NCBI GenBank assembly: GCA_049999805.1 | Contig: JBNGIO010006178.1 | Span: 274,131 to 331,115 of the forward strand | Direction: 5' to 3' | DNA length: 56,985 nucleotides | Origin: Folioceros fuciformis | Taxonomy: Eukaryota > Anthocerotophyta > Anthocerotopsida > Anthocerotales | In this document: piece by piece, positions 21,179 to 32,478 of the stretch | Position numbering within the stretch: the stretch's first letter is position 1 | Layout: every line of letters begins with the position of its first letter | Notes under the pieces: model-generated | Databases searched by the model: none | Seen by the model: the letters and a program-made list of their open reading frames with translations, nothing else | Told to the model about the DNA's origin: nothing | Program-made: the position numbers and the translations under genes

Positions 21179-23163
21179 ATGGCAAGTATCAAATGGCAGA
21201 TCTTCTTCTCCATGTTTATGGTAAGTAACTTCTGCTGGTACATTTTTAGGTGTAATTTTTTGATAAATATGCTTTCTTCGTTAATGATAAGGAACTTGGA
21301 TACTCACCCACTTTTGGTGACATGATATGGTGTGTTCACTTTCAGATAGTTTGCGTGATTCCAACTCATGGACGAACAATTCAAGGTCTGGGCATGCCAC
21401 GGGATGTTCATCTTGATGCATCTCTTGTTGAAGGCAAGAATGTAGATGTCTTGAAGTATTGGGATGATACCTTTATTACTACATATGCACCCGAAAGTTG
21501 GTTTCAAATCATATCCCCATTGTCACCTTTTGATGTAGAACGGTTCACAAGAATGATTCAATCTAAAGACTTAATATCAAACAAAAATATTGCATTTGAG
21601 TTATGCTCGTCAGCAAGGTTATTGTGCATTGATAAAAGCTTTTTTAAATATACTCCTATGACAGTAAAAGAAGATGGAAAAGCACAGCAAAAGTATGAAG
21701 ATAATGTTAGTATGAAGAGTACTGAGCAGAACCGAGGTCGAGCATCTTATGTGGATGAAACTTCTCGAGACAATGATAGCATGGAGATTAATGAGCAAAA
21801 AAGGGCACGGTCAGGTTATGTGGATATAATCTCTGATGACAATGATAGTATAGAAATTAATGAGCAAAAACGAGGTCGAACAGCTTATGCGGATGAAATG
21901 TCACGAGACACCAATAGCATGGAGATTAACGAGCAAAAAAGGGCGCGGTCAGTTTATGTGGATGTAATCTCCAATGACAATGATGGCATGAAAATTAATG
22001 AGCAAGCACGAGGTCGAGCAAGTTATGACGATGGAGACCCTACTAGGTTTTTTAACTCTAATGATTTCATATCTCGAGACGGTAATAGCATGGAAATTAA
22101 TGAGCAAAAACGGAGTCGATCAAGTTATCACGACAAAGCTACTAGGTTTTTTAACTCTAACGTTTTCATGTTCAAGAATGATGATGCTAATGAGCAAAAA
22201 GGAGGTTGGGCAGCTAACAAAGGTCGTGAGCGGGAAAGGACTATTATCTACAAGGATTCGAGACTAAAAGAGTATCAAACAGAAGGACATCAAACATTTA
22301 TTGATGACAATGATGAATCCAAGGTCCATGATCAAAACCACAGTCCATTAGTTGACAACCAAATGCTCAAAGTTAATGAACAGACAGGATCTCACACACC
22401 TCATGGGCATGCAAGTTTTGAATATCATGTGACAGAAAATGATAGATTATCATGGTTTTATGAAACAGATCTTGTGGACCCAATTGTTGCTTCAAAGAGA
22501 ATTGCAGCACCCAAATCAATATTCTCAGCAAAGATGGCACACCTGCTCTCAAATCCCTTTCTACCGCGAGTGATGGCTGATTCATTTGGAAACGTCATGA
22601 GGTTGAATATATCTAAAATCATGGAACAACTACATGTTTCCGATGATTCATCAATGGCTAAGAACATGCAAGTGATTCCGTCTTTATGCAACCCAAATGC
22701 AAAACTACATCTCGGAGAAGTTAGAACGTGCATAACATCTTTGGAAGCAATGGCAGAATTTATTGTTTCTGTGATGCCTGCAAGCAGGCGTGGATTAATG
22801 GTGTTGGGTAGTTCCTTTATAAAAGACAACAAGATTCCTTCCGATGAAAAGTACAAGGTGACTAATGTGGAACTATTAAATGATGTGACATCCAAGTATG
22901 CTATTTGTCATGGGTTGCTATTCCCATATAGAGTGGAAATGTGTCACTACATTCCGAAAACAAAGCTATTCAAAGTCACATTAGAGTCCTTTGGACGATC
23001 AGATTTTGTTGCTACTAATGTTGTTGTGTGCCATACCGATACAAGCCAATGGTCATCCACACACATTTCATTCAAAGTGTTAGGAGGGAAGCCTGGGGAA
23101 CATAGCATTTGTCATTGGTCTACTCCAGGAGAGTTCGCCTACATATCTCGTAAACATGTCTAA
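21179..23163 (+). CDS. BURP-domain secreted protein with internal acidic/basic repeats
   Basis: BURP proteins (RD22, USP, PG1-beta families) are plant-specific wall or vacuolar proteins. The model has two exons: 21179-21220 and 21346-23163, joined in phase 0 across a 125-bp intron (GTAAGT...TTTCAG). The short first exon supplies MASIKWQIFFSMFM, which with exon 2 (IVCVIPTHG) makes a signal peptide. The C-terminal BURP domain shows its defining pattern CH-X10-CH-X27-CH-X25-CH, in KYAICHGLLFPYRVEMCHYI, NVVVCHTDTSQW and HSICHWSTPG. It starts near FSAKMAHLLSNPFLPRVMAD. Between signal and BURP lie about six imperfect repeats of roughly 28-35 residues with the core EINEQKRARS and an SRDNDSM lead. 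Total about 619 aa. Function is unknown; the repeats may bind wall polymers, as proposed for other BURP linkers. Confidence 0.88.
21695..22225 (+). repeat. In-frame coding repeats of the BURP gene
   Basis: About six units whose translation carries the core INEQKR(A/G)R(S/T), preceded by DNDSME or similar. Spacing is around 84-100 nt, and one or two units are lengthened by an RFFNSNDF insert. DNA identity between neighbours is high enough (gagattaatgagcaaaaa...cgg) to suggest recent unequal exchange or slippage. Copy number may vary among individuals. Confidence 0.8.
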
Positions 23164-24207
23164 GACACTTACATCTATATCTCTTTGCCTAGAGGAGTCT
23201 ACAATAGCTATTGAGAACAAATCACAATATGGGTTGTAACCAGATAATTACTAAAAGAAAATACCACTTGAAGAATATGGTTGGCTAAGATGAGGAAAGT
23301 TGTTGCTACTAGTTTTAGTATGATCTCCAGCCAAATGGAATGGCTCAGGCCAAGGGAAGGATGCCCTCTGAAATCCACCTTTTATTGGACTCTAATAAAA
23401 TTCTTTTTCGTCCATTCATAATTGTGTTATTCTACTTTTTTTTTATAAATTTTGTAGGGCACTAATAGGTCAAAAAAATATCCCTGCTTTCCCGATCTCG
23501 AAAGCGTAGATGGCCCGCCACGCGTCTTCTGGGAGTGCGCCTTTGAAGGGTGCGCTCTCTATTTTATAAGTGGTGAGGAATGCCGCTTACCACGAAATTA
23601 TTGGCACGGTCTGCGAAATATTTGTGGAAATAAGGAACGAGAAAATTCAGTGGTTGGAGGCGCCCTTGATGCAGGTGGGCAGACTGAAGCTTGGCGGATG
23701 ACCGACGCTGTTTGACTGTTGTGTTGCGCTGCGTTGCGGAAGAAGGGAGGAGGAAGGGTTGTGCGCAAGCAGTGCGACTCGCTACCACGGAGCTGGCAGC
23801 CTTGGAATAATTTGTGACGCCCCGCTGCCGCCGGCACTGCCGGCATTTGCTAACTGAATCAGAGCGACTGGCGGTGGTTGCCGGATCGTCCGCACGCTAG
23901 TTAGGTCGAGTAAGGCTGCAATCGTAGCGAGGCCGGCCTGAGCTGGACCTGGCATTTCTTATGACTGGATTGCCGGCACGGGGCTTCCTGAAGGCGGACA
24001 TCAGTGCTGCGTGTGGCGAGGGTGACATGCTAGTACTGTCGATCTGCGTGTGAGAACGGTCGAGAACAGGCAGCATTCCAGATCGCTCCGGGCAGGATCC
24101 GAGAGTGCACAACGCACAGGTGTGTGATCGGTCTGGTGCAGGGAAGGGAAGGGAAGGGGAGGCGAGGGACGGGAGACGAAGAGGAAGAGGAAGAGGTGTG
24201 ATCGGTA
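23164..24207. other. Intergenic between BURP gene and RMA ligase
   Basis: The first part is AT-rich and likely the BURP 3' UTR. From about 23.48 kb it becomes GC-rich and probably forms the 5' region of the RING gene. A G/A-rich purine tract (gggaagggaagggaaggggagg) at about 24.14-24.20 kb lies just before the start codon. No gene recognised. Confidence 0.4.
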
Positions 24208-24954
24208 ATGGATCCTTCTCCGAGCGGGGAAAGGAAGTATGTGGATGTGAGCACCATGTTCCCGGGGGCGGTGGCGGGCTCTGGCTCTGCCGAACGCGAG
24301 GAGAAGGCGCCCGCGGGAGGAGAGTCAGCTGGAGCGGCATCCAGCAGTGGTGATGGAGGAAGTTTCGATTGCAACATCTGCCTGGAGCTGGCGCAAGATC
24401 CAGTAGTGACCTTGTGCGGGCATCTCTTCTGCTGGGCGTGTCTTTATCGCTGGCTCCACTTGCACTCCATACTGCAAGAGTGTCCCGTCTGCAAGGCGGG
24501 TGTGGAGGAGGAGAAGGTCATTCCGCTGTATGGACGCGGGAAGGTTGGTACAGCCGATCCCAGGACCAAAGCTGTCCCTGGGGTGAGCATTCCTCAACGA
24601 CCTGCCGGCCAGAGGCCGGATACTGTCCGGCCCTCTGAGCATGACTTTCATCCACATGGTTTTAACTTCATGGCAGGCCCGGCAATACCTACAGCTAGTG
24701 CCCGGTTTGGGAACATTACTTTGTCGGCTGGGTTTGGACTCTTCCCCTCACTATTTGGCTTGCAGCTCCACGGGTTTCAGGGGACTGGTTTCAGTGGAGC
24801 GCATGGTATTCACTTGGGGGCTGCTCCAGGCTTGTCTGGAAGTCACATGCATGCTACTCCCCAAGTAGTGCCTGAACAGACCAGTGACGCTTTTTTATCA
24901 AGGATCTTCTTGCTGCTCGGAGTCTTTGTTATCCTCTGCCTCTTGTTTTTCTAG
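24208..24954 (+). CDS. RMA-type (RNF5/RNF185-like) tail-anchored RING E3 ubiquitin ligase
   Basis: A 248-aa single-exon protein. A C3HC4 RING finger lies near residues 52-94 (CNICLELAQDPVVTLCGHLF, then CWACLYRWLH and CPVCKAGV). The sequence GKVGTADPRTKAVPGVSIPQ after the RING resembles the conserved block of plant RMA and animal RNF5 proteins. The extreme C-terminus is a hydrophobic helix (SRIFLLLGVFVILCLLFF), giving tail-anchored insertion with the RING in the cytosol. Members act in ER-associated degradation, for example of aquaporins and receptors. The start ATG at 24208 has no competing upstream ATG in frame. The Gly/Ser-rich N-terminus has no clear role. Confidence 0.93.
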   Translation: MDPSPSGERKYVDVSTMFPGAVAGSGSAEREEKAPAGGESAGAASSSGDGGSFDCNICLELAQDPVVTLCGHLFCWACLYRWLHLHSILQECPVCKAGVEEEKVIPLYGRGKVGTADPRTKAVPGVSIPQRPAGQRPDTVRPSEHDFHPHGFNFMAGPAIPTASARFGNITLSAGFGLFPSLFGLQLHGFQGTGFSGAHGIHLGAAPGLSGSHMHATPQVVPEQTSDAFLSRIFLLLGVFVILCLLFF

Positions 24955-25447
24955 GTTGAGAGTTGGTCGGATGCAGGTCCTGTGCGTTGGTCGGTATTGA
25001 TTGTGCTGCGATAATCCCATGCCCATTGTTGTGAATCTTCCAAGTCGTACGCAGATGAGTGTTGAGGCTGGGGCTTGCGTCTGTGTAAGAGTATCTCTCC
25101 GTCCATTGCTAAACAATTATGTATATGTCATTAAGAAAATTCTCGATACAAGTTGCACTCTCGTGTTGTCATGTTTCAATTTTCCTCCTCGAGGCATTTC
25201 AAGTCAAGACGTTTGCCATACCACTAACGGAGTGGCAGGGTGTTTGCTTTGCTTTCTCTTAGTGCATTAGACATCAGGCCTGACTATCAGATGTCTAGTC
25301 CTGAACTGTACAGCTTTATTTATACGGCTATCTATGATACATTGTCAGGATTCGGCCTCACTCCGTAATCACAAAGTGTTTCTCCATGACAGACCTAGGT
25401 GGGATCCTTGTGGAGGCATCCTTGTGTAGCTGCAGCAGGCCTTCAAT

Positions 25448-26926
25448 CTTGAGCAACCATGGCATGGCTTCCTCCCAATTTGCTGGCAGCTTCTCAGAGG
25501 CGGCAAGGCAACAAATCCAGACTGATAGCTCTCGCCCTAGCATGTGGTCCCAGGACGCCACAACGACGCCAAGTGTGGTACTAATCATAGAGCAGAGGAT
25601 CATCTGCCACTCTCTTCACGTAAGCTGCTAAATCTTTCAAGCTGCTGAAACTGTATCCGTCTATGACTGAGTGTGGAGGCACGAAATCCGAAAAGTTTGG
25701 GGCCCCGAAGTAGATACGGACTGAGCCTGACTCTAGTACAAAAAGCAGCTTCTCTGTCACGTAGCTCTCCATTCTCGTGTTCTCGATGGCAAGCACGAAC
25801 CTGTAGTGTGACATGGCGCAGTGTATGTGCCCTTGCCATCCAAGAGACTCCACACCTTCGTGCATTTTGGATATATGGAGGCTGTAGTTCTGTCACCCAT
25901 GTTATTCAAGCACTTGCCGAAGTAGTGGACAGGCAGTAGCTGAAGGATTTCCTTAGCAAGTCTTTGTCTCTCCGGCACGCATCTCGGAGAAGACCAATCT
26001 GCAAGTGCCTCCTGCCGAACAAGAAAGACTGAAACCTCAGTGTCTGTGACAGTCATCTGGGTGTCAGCGCCACAATGAGGTGAGCAAAATAATCACCTCT
26101 GGTTTGATTGGCGACACATAGTGATTACGTCGCTCAAGTACGTGCGCAGTGTACGCGACTTGCACGTCGTCTTGTGCGTGATAGATCACAAACAATTCCT
26201 GAATCGGTGCCTTGGATCTCCCTGGCTCCAAATTAAGATAAGCGCGAAGTGGCTCTCCATGGTATCTCCGCAAAACAAAAGCACACTGCCGTCAGTGAGC
26301 TATTTCTAGCCACTGTTGCCATCACTGTAGCTGCAACAGTGTGGGCACGAGAACACAATGGTCCGTCTTCCTTATTAAGGGCGGCAGGTGTTGCTAGAGA
26401 ATTAGGTCAATTAGGAGGTAACAGGTCATGGTGAAAGAGTGAGAACATACGTCCAGCGGAGGATGGTAACTTTCGTACAACACCACATCGGGCTCATCTG
26501 CCAGCACGTTCGACGTTGTCCACATGCAGGTCAGGCCACATCTGCGGAGTAAAGGCTCTCCATGCTTCCCGGAAGCCACGTCCACCTTTCCAGTCTGATG
26601 GAAACATCCTGAAGTTCAAGCTGGCTGCAGGAAATGTCTTTTACTCCCTGTAGGGTCCGGGCACGAGCTGCGGGAACATTTGAGAAACTGCTTGCGATCT
26701 CTTTGAGGTGCTTGGCTCTGTACTGTGCACATTCATCTTCACCATCCCGTGACAAGTCCCCTGTCCACCCTTTCCATTCGGGTGTAATATGTCTCAAATC
26801 GCCGAGGCCCGAGCCGAACAAAGCTCCTTTGACATACAATTCGACGATGAAGAGTAGCAGAAGGGCAAGACCCAATCCCAGGCAGTAGTAGCCATAGGCC
26901 TGTGTTTGTCTGCCACTGAAATACAT
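25448..26926 (-). pseudogene. FUT13: Pseudogene of FUT13-type alpha-1,4-fucosyltransferase (GT10)
   Basis: Pieces match plant FUT13 (Lewis-type alpha-1,4-fucosyltransferase of the Golgi) in order. Exon 1 (26926-26451) has a membrane anchor, RLERWTWLPGSMESLY, then CGLTCMWTTSNVLADEPD. Exon 2 (26267-26097) has GEPLRAYLNLEPGRSKAPIQ. Exon 3 (from 26011) has WSSPRCVPERQRLAKEIL, FGKCLNNMG, HCAMSHYRFVLAIENT and FVPPHSVIDGYSF. Lesions: a frameshift at about 26545 in exon 1; the expected CAG acceptor of exon 2 reads CGG at 26270-26268; a frameshift at about 25865; TAG at 25583-25581 where the family has a codon before YHxWRRCG; TGA at 25496-25494 inside the LPCRL region. The usual GSVPIYFG also reads GSVRIYFG. 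Two stops could be C-to-T changes. Recognisable sequence fades near 25.45 kb. An active enzyme is very unlikely. Confidence 0.87.
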
Positions 26927-27349
26927 TTTTCCCTTCGTAACAAGAGCCCGTGGTCGTCTTGCCCTCAAGTGTACATTCCCTGCATAGCACACCGGCTCCC
27001 GTTCTTCTAGTTCGCATGGAAGCCATACAACGAAATAAGATCAAAAGGGAACACACTACTTCTGGCCCCATGGTTGCGTCTATTCTGCTTCAGGCACATA
27101 TTCGGCTCGGACGCGCTTGCCTCGCTTGCATTCATGATAAGAATTTCGGTACTCTTACCATGCTTCGGCGGATGGCCAAGGTCCCCAAAGCTTTTGCCAT
27201 GAAGTTTCCTGCGGCGTTTGGTCTTCACTGAAGAATTGGACCATCAGAGACACGGTGTATGATTATATTGGTGCAGGAAAGGCTGTGCCCCTGGGTACGT
27301 GACTAGAGGAGTTGTGGGCCCCCTGGCTACCACACTCCTCTCTAGCGCC
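26927..27349. other. Divergent region between FUT13 pseudogene and ZDP
   Basis: This 423-bp stretch would be the shared upstream region of the two divergent genes. It holds no recognisable coding sequence. The ZDP side should still be a working promoter even though the FUT13 side is dead. Confidence 0.4.
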
Positions 27350-29451
27350 ATGCCGCTGAAGCTGGTGGTGGAGTACGCAAAGTCCGCTAGGTCCGCATGC
27401 AAGAAGTGTGGCGGTGTCATTTCTAAAGGAGACGTGCGAGTGGGCTCCGTCAGCAATGGTGGAGCAGGGCATCTCGTCACGCTGTGGTAAGCGTGGAGCT
27501 GGTATGCTTGTTGTTTCACATTTGGCGGGCTTGACAGCATGTTGTTTGCCTTCATTCAGGTACCATGCCAATTGCATGATCACGGCCCAGCTGGGCCTTG
27601 ATGCCAGGGCAGTGGAGAGCATGGGCGGGTTCCAGTTGCTCAAGGTCAGCAAACTTAGAGTGTTTTTAAGATAAGAGGAGAGGGCGCATTTGTATTCTTA
27701 GAGGTGTTCGTTTGCCAGATGGTTTTGAAGAGAAGGTTGCTGGCTACCTTTGTGCCTTTCAGGCAGGTGACCGCAAGGCAGTTATGGATCTGCTTAAGAC
27801 TGTGGAAGGATCAGAGAGTTTGCAACACTCGACGGTAGGATAGCTGCACTGGATTCGTTTGCTATTCTTCCCATTTTGCAGCATGTTTGCCTGGGGGTTA
27901 TTTGGCTGATAAGCACGTCTTCCAGGAGGTCTTCTTTGACAAGCGATGGGAAGCTACGCTGAACAGCTTCAACCCATCGAAGCTTACCAGATACTACAAA
28001 GTCTGTCTAGAGTAACTCTGCAACTGCACTGCCCTTTCTGACACAGGGAGGGCTCTGTGGATAGAGATTTATTGCTCTAAAATGATTTAATGTAAGTTTG
28101 GCTTGCTGCTGGTGCCGCAGGATGCATCTTTGCCCAAGGGCTGGAAAGCTTTCGCTACAGTCATCATCGGACAGGTGAGCTCACCATCATAGCAATGTAT
28201 CATTCACCTGATTTTTCCTTGAAACCTGATTTTGTGACCTGAATTACCCGACTGTCGTCTGATGCTTATGCTTTACATACTTCCCTTTCGTGTCAGTCAG
28301 GCGGATGGTCTCAAAGCCTCCAAAAAGATTGCTGCTTTTGATTTTGACGGTTGTCTCGTCAAGACATCAGTCAGCAGGTTTGTTTCTTAAACCTTGGCTC
28401 GGTGGTCTTGATCAAGGAAGTAATGCCTCGTAGTTGTTGGACTTTTATGAATCTCTTGATGGTTCCAGACATGGTGCAGATGCCTGGTCTCTCCTGTATT
28501 CATCAATTCCTGAAAAGATGGAGAGCTATCATAATGAGGGATTCCAGCTGGTTTGTAACGGCCGCTGTCCATCATGTTTTCAGTTTATATGCTTGTCACA
28601 GATTACTGTGCTCAAACATCGCTCCTTGCTTACTAATGCGGGCTTCTTGCAGGTGATATTCACAAATGAATCCAATATCGATCGCTGGGTTCGAAGTAGA
28701 CAAAAAGCTGTAGACTCCAAAGTGGGACGTCTGGACGGCTTCAGGAAGACGGTCAGAGCTCCCATTTTGGTGCGTTTCTTCATTCGGTTCGTTTTTATAC
28801 TTCAGGTTATCTGTTGCTGCTACATACCCCTTTTTCTGAATCACTGTGCAAACCTTGCCTACTGCAGGTTTTCATCTCGTGTGGCGTAAGCTCTGATCCA
28901 TGCAGAAAACCGGCACCTGGGATGTGGCAGCTGATGGAACGTCATTTTAATGACGGAATCGCAATCGACAGAGAAAGGTATTTGCGTAAGAGAAAAAAAG
29001 GAAACGACATCATGAGCTGCTGGCTGTCCTAGATTATTGTACTGAGCTTAACCCTTTGAACTCCTCGTGGAGGAGCAGTTCCTTTTACGTAGGAGATGCT
29101 GCAGGCCGAGCAGGCGATCACAGCGATGCTGACAGTGGCTTCGCCAAGGTATTCATTAGACTAACCTTGTACTCTTGTGGGTGCATGGCAGCCCATGGTA
29201 TCGATCCCAGTGGTTTGAGCTTCCTCCTTGTGTTGCAGGCAGCCGGATTGCGGTTTTTACTACCGGAGGAGATCTTCCAGACACCGCCTCCTCCCAAGGC
29301 CTCAATGATCTCCCGAGATACGGTGCACTTAGAAGTTGTTCAGGATACGGTATCCGAGAAAACAAGTGTGATAGTCGAAGCTTCCTCGTCTGCGCTTCAC
29401 AAGGAAGCTGCTGTGTGCGCGTCTGTTCCGGTAGATTCTCATAACTCTTAG
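27350..29451 (+). CDS. ZDP: Polynucleotide 3'-phosphatase with one PARP-type zinc finger
   Basis: ZDP removes 3'-phosphates from DNA breaks during base excision repair, including active DNA demethylation in plants. Eleven exons, phases all consistent: 27350-27486, 27560-27644, 27763-27834, 27926-28000, 28121-28174, 28301-28377, 28469-28550, 28653-28769, 28868-28977, 29079-29148, 29239-29451; 363 aa. The N-terminus has a PARP zinc finger (ACKKCGGVISKGDVRVGS, completed by WYHANC across the first intron). The HAD-type phosphatase core shows the catalytic DFDGCLVKTSV, then HGADAWSLLYSSIPEKM, VIFTNESNIDRW, RKPAPGMWQLMERHF and SFYVGDAAGRAGDHSDAD. The tail is Pro/Ser-rich. Arabidopsis ZDP has three zinc fingers in a longer protein; only one is visible here. 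No kinase domain follows, as is usual in plants. Confidence 0.93.
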
Positions 29452-30406
29452 GCATTTTCCGGTGGTAGTAGTCGTTGTAGTTTGGGTCATCCAGTATGGA
29501 CGAGCTGCGCTCGCGTAGCTCTCCAGGCCCGAACGCAGACAGATGGTTGACAAAGCCAACCCTTCAGTCTTTGGTTCAACCCGCGACAGAACCAACCGAT
29601 TGCTTGTGGGGTTATTTTCGGACAAGTCGAGCATGAATTTCCTCTAGGGCAGTTGTGACTGGAACACATCTGGAGTACCCGAGCCACATCCCGGCACTGG
29701 CTTGAACAGATCTTGAGCACCAGGGGTACACCCTGGCCTTGATTTGACCACCACATGTTTCGCATAACAAAGTACTTATCACGAGTGTCATATATATCTT
29801 GAAAGGAAGTTCTTTGGTTGCCTGTGGTTGCAATTAATTTTCCCATGCATCATGAACATCAAACGTAACAACCACAAAATATGTGTACTCTATGCATAGT
29901 CTTGGGTCCATTAGGGTTTGATCCGCCCACATGTGCATGCACTGCAAGGTAACCGGAAAAGCGGCATTTTCTAGCCTTAAGACTTTTTTGTTCATATTCT
30001 AAATTGGGAATATGGTAGCTATACCTTAAGGCCACTTGTTTAGATTGGAATAAAAATACTTTAGAAGGCCGATAAGAAACCTACCCTATCAAATTTGGTA
30101 ATACCCACAAAATGGTGAATAGTCTATTGGCAATACTAGGTCCATGTGTAGAGTTTGATTCTTGTAAATATTTTCATCTTAAACCTTGTTTTCGTAACAT
30201 TGGTAAAATAACATGAAACATAGAAGATAAAATTAGAAAAAGAAGAAAACAATTTTAATATAGTAGCTACCATACTGAAGAGAAGCGGCTGCTAAAAGCA
30301 CTAGGGTTTTTAAAAGCACATTTAGAAATGAGAAGTAGGCATTGAATCTAGTGTTAGCATAATTTAACAACTGCCTAGTTGAGGTCAACCACGTTGAGAT
30401 ATATAA
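29452..30406. other. Intergenic, ZDP to RING-H2 gene
   Basis: About 950 bp. GC falls sharply after about 29.95 kb, and the second half is AT-rich. No recognisable gene or repeat was found. Confidence 0.4.
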
Positions 30407-30940
30407 ATGCTAGGACAAAGCATTGAGGGTCATCAATTCATTAGCTATAGAGCAGGATTCATCGGTCATTGCAAGACAACTTCCATTTCTAAGCATTGCA
30501 AGATGATTTCTCTTTTGAAGATGATGAAATTTTTTCTTTTTTGTCTATTTATTATCTTTATGGTATCTCTAGGCTTGGATCGATTTGTAGTGTGTGGATG
30601 TAGTGTGACTTACTTGATTGTATTCTTCTTACGTTGCAAGCCAAGAAGAGGAAAGCCACCGCTTCAAATGGAGTTATTGAAGGAAAATATTCCAAGCACT
30701 TTGTATAAGAAGATAGAAAATGTTGATGAGGATTGTTCAATATGTCTCTTTCCTTTGAACGAAGGGCAACAAGTTAGAGTGTTACCATGTTGTTCTCATT
30801 CCTTTCATAGCAAATGTATTGATGAGTGGTTCAGTACTTCATTGACATGTCCCTTGGATAGAGCGAGTATTGATCTAGCCCATAAAGTTGAGCCTGCACT
30901 TGATGGATTGGATTTAGTGGAAATTATCATAATTAATTGA
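30407..30940 (+). CDS. Membrane RING-H2 E3 ubiquitin ligase, ATL-like
   Basis: A 177-aa single-exon protein. A hydrophobic stretch at about residues 38-75 (FFLFCLFIIFMVSLGLDRFV, then VTYLIVFFL) gives one or two membrane segments. The RING-H2 finger follows as CSICLFPLNEGQQVRVLP, then CSHSFHSKCIDEWF and CPLDR, with the diagnostic C-x-H-x-F-H-x2-C-I-D-x-W order. Membrane segment plus RING-H2 recalls ATL ligases, though the canonical GLD motif before the RING is not obvious. A weak GLD-like word (SLGLDRF) sits in the membrane part instead. The gene lies in AT-rich DNA and its codons are AT-rich, unlike most neighbours. The first ATG was used; internal ATGs before the membrane segment are alternatives. 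Confidence 0.75.
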   Translation: MLGQSIEGHQFISYRAGFIGHCKTTSISKHCKMISLLKMMKFFLFCLFIIFMVSLGLDRFVVCGCSVTYLIVFFLRCKPRRGKPPLQMELLKENIPSTLYKKIENVDEDCSICLFPLNEGQQVRVLPCCSHSFHSKCIDEWFSTSLTCPLDRASIDLAHKVEPALDGLDLVEIIIIN

Positions 30941-31195
30941 ATACTTATATATAGTAAAATATATTTTGAAAAGTTAAATCTATCTCAATCATGATACTTC
31001 TATGACTATCTAAAGGCTGCAAGTCTAATCAATAGTATAAAATTATTTAATTTTTTTAAAAAAAACTAGATTATTTTAAGAAGTTACATAACTAGGTAGT
31101 GGTAAGACTTAGGCACGAGGGAGATAGCTCTTCATGAGCCCAGGAAGGTCTATTTGTCCAAATGGTTTAGGTCAAATGCACAAACATTTATAAGA

Positions 31196-31567
31196 ACTTT
31201 GGGATGCAATATCATGTGCTCATGTTGGTACTTAGATGAGGTGCATAAAGGGAAGCATGTCTTTTTGGGGATTAAGCATCTTGTGCTTAAAACTTTGGGA
31301 TGATGTAGAACTTCGGTATTGAGCATTCTTTGCGCAAATCTTTGGGATGAAGTAGAACTTTGGGTTATTTAAGCATCCTATGGCCAAAACTTTGGGGTGA
31401 AGCATCTTGGACTTAGAACTTTGGGTTGAAGCATGCTCCGATTAAAGAAGTCTAGGATGAAGCATCCTATGGTTTGAAGAACTGTGGGATGAAGCATCCA
31501 ATAGTTAGAAGAACTCTGGGATGAAGCATCCTATCGTTAGAAGAACTTTGGGTTGAAGCATCTTCTA
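31196..31567. repeat. Degenerate tandem repeats, about 36-40 bp
   Basis: The motif aactttgggatgaagcatcc with a tail like tatggttagaag recurs about nine times with indels and substitutions. It is best preserved at about 31440-31565. The array is flanked by two related words, gtacttagatgaggtgcataaag (near 31230) and gcacttagatgacgtgcctaaag (near 31576), so the whole block may have been duplicated from one larger unit. Confidence 0.75.
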
Positions 31568-31845
31568 TACGGATCAGCACTTAGATGACGTGCCTAAAGC
31601 ATATGTAGGTGGGTTGCCCAAGGAGAAGAATGCCCTTGGTGTACCACTTGTTAAGCACCAAGTTCCATAGCTAAGTATACCTTTGGTAAAAGAATTGTTA
31701 TCCATCCCTTGAAATCCATCCTCAATGGACTCTAAAGAGAATGCTTCTGTGAACACGGATAGAATTCTTCTTCTAGTTGTCTAGTAGGGTGCAATGGCTG
31801 CAATGGGTGCAATGCCCTTCTTTTGTGTAGTTGGGTGCAATGCCC

Positions 31846-31940
31846 GGTTTATAATTTATCATTAATTTTAATCAAGATGGCCTCAAGGGCTGATCTGGTT
31901 TATAATTTGTCATTAGTTTTAATCAAGATGGCCTGAGGGA
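31846..31940. repeat. Tandem duplication, 51-bp period
   Basis: The words ggtttataattt and cattaNttttaatcaagatggcct start at 31846 and recur 51 bp later, giving two near-identical copies. A nearby GGGTGCAATGCCC word also repeats (about 31808 and 31834). Confidence 0.8.
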
Positions 31941-32478
31941 TAATCTGGTTCGGTCTGGTCATCTTGGCGGATTGCTTTCCCCTCGGCCGGAGGGATACGG
32001 TCTTTTTCCATGTTATGTTTTCAATAAATATCCAGTTTACTGTTAATCAGGATGTGTGAAAAAACAATCTTGACGTTGTTAGGATGCGACGACGGCAGGA
32101 CACTGTACGAAAATCTCGAAAGGGAGTGGCAAAAGCGCAACACTTCACACCACATCCCGCCCAACTTCACTCGCATGGCCCTATGGTTCGTATTGCTGGT
32201 ACGCGATGCCGAGTCCAGTAATGGGGCGGACGTGTGGGTGACGCACAGAGATGGCCTCGAGATACAGCGTGACGATTGACGAGAGCACCAAGCAGTAAGA
32301 AATGAGGGATTCAGAGTACCGTTCACGACTTCCGTGGCCCGGTTCATATTAATCCTTGCCAGTAGAGAAGGAGGACGCTGCGGTTCTGACGATCATGCAA
32401 AATAGTGGGGATGGGGCAAAGGTGCAGCGGTAGTCTCTCCTATACAGACACATGTTTTGGACCCAAGGGGTTACATTG

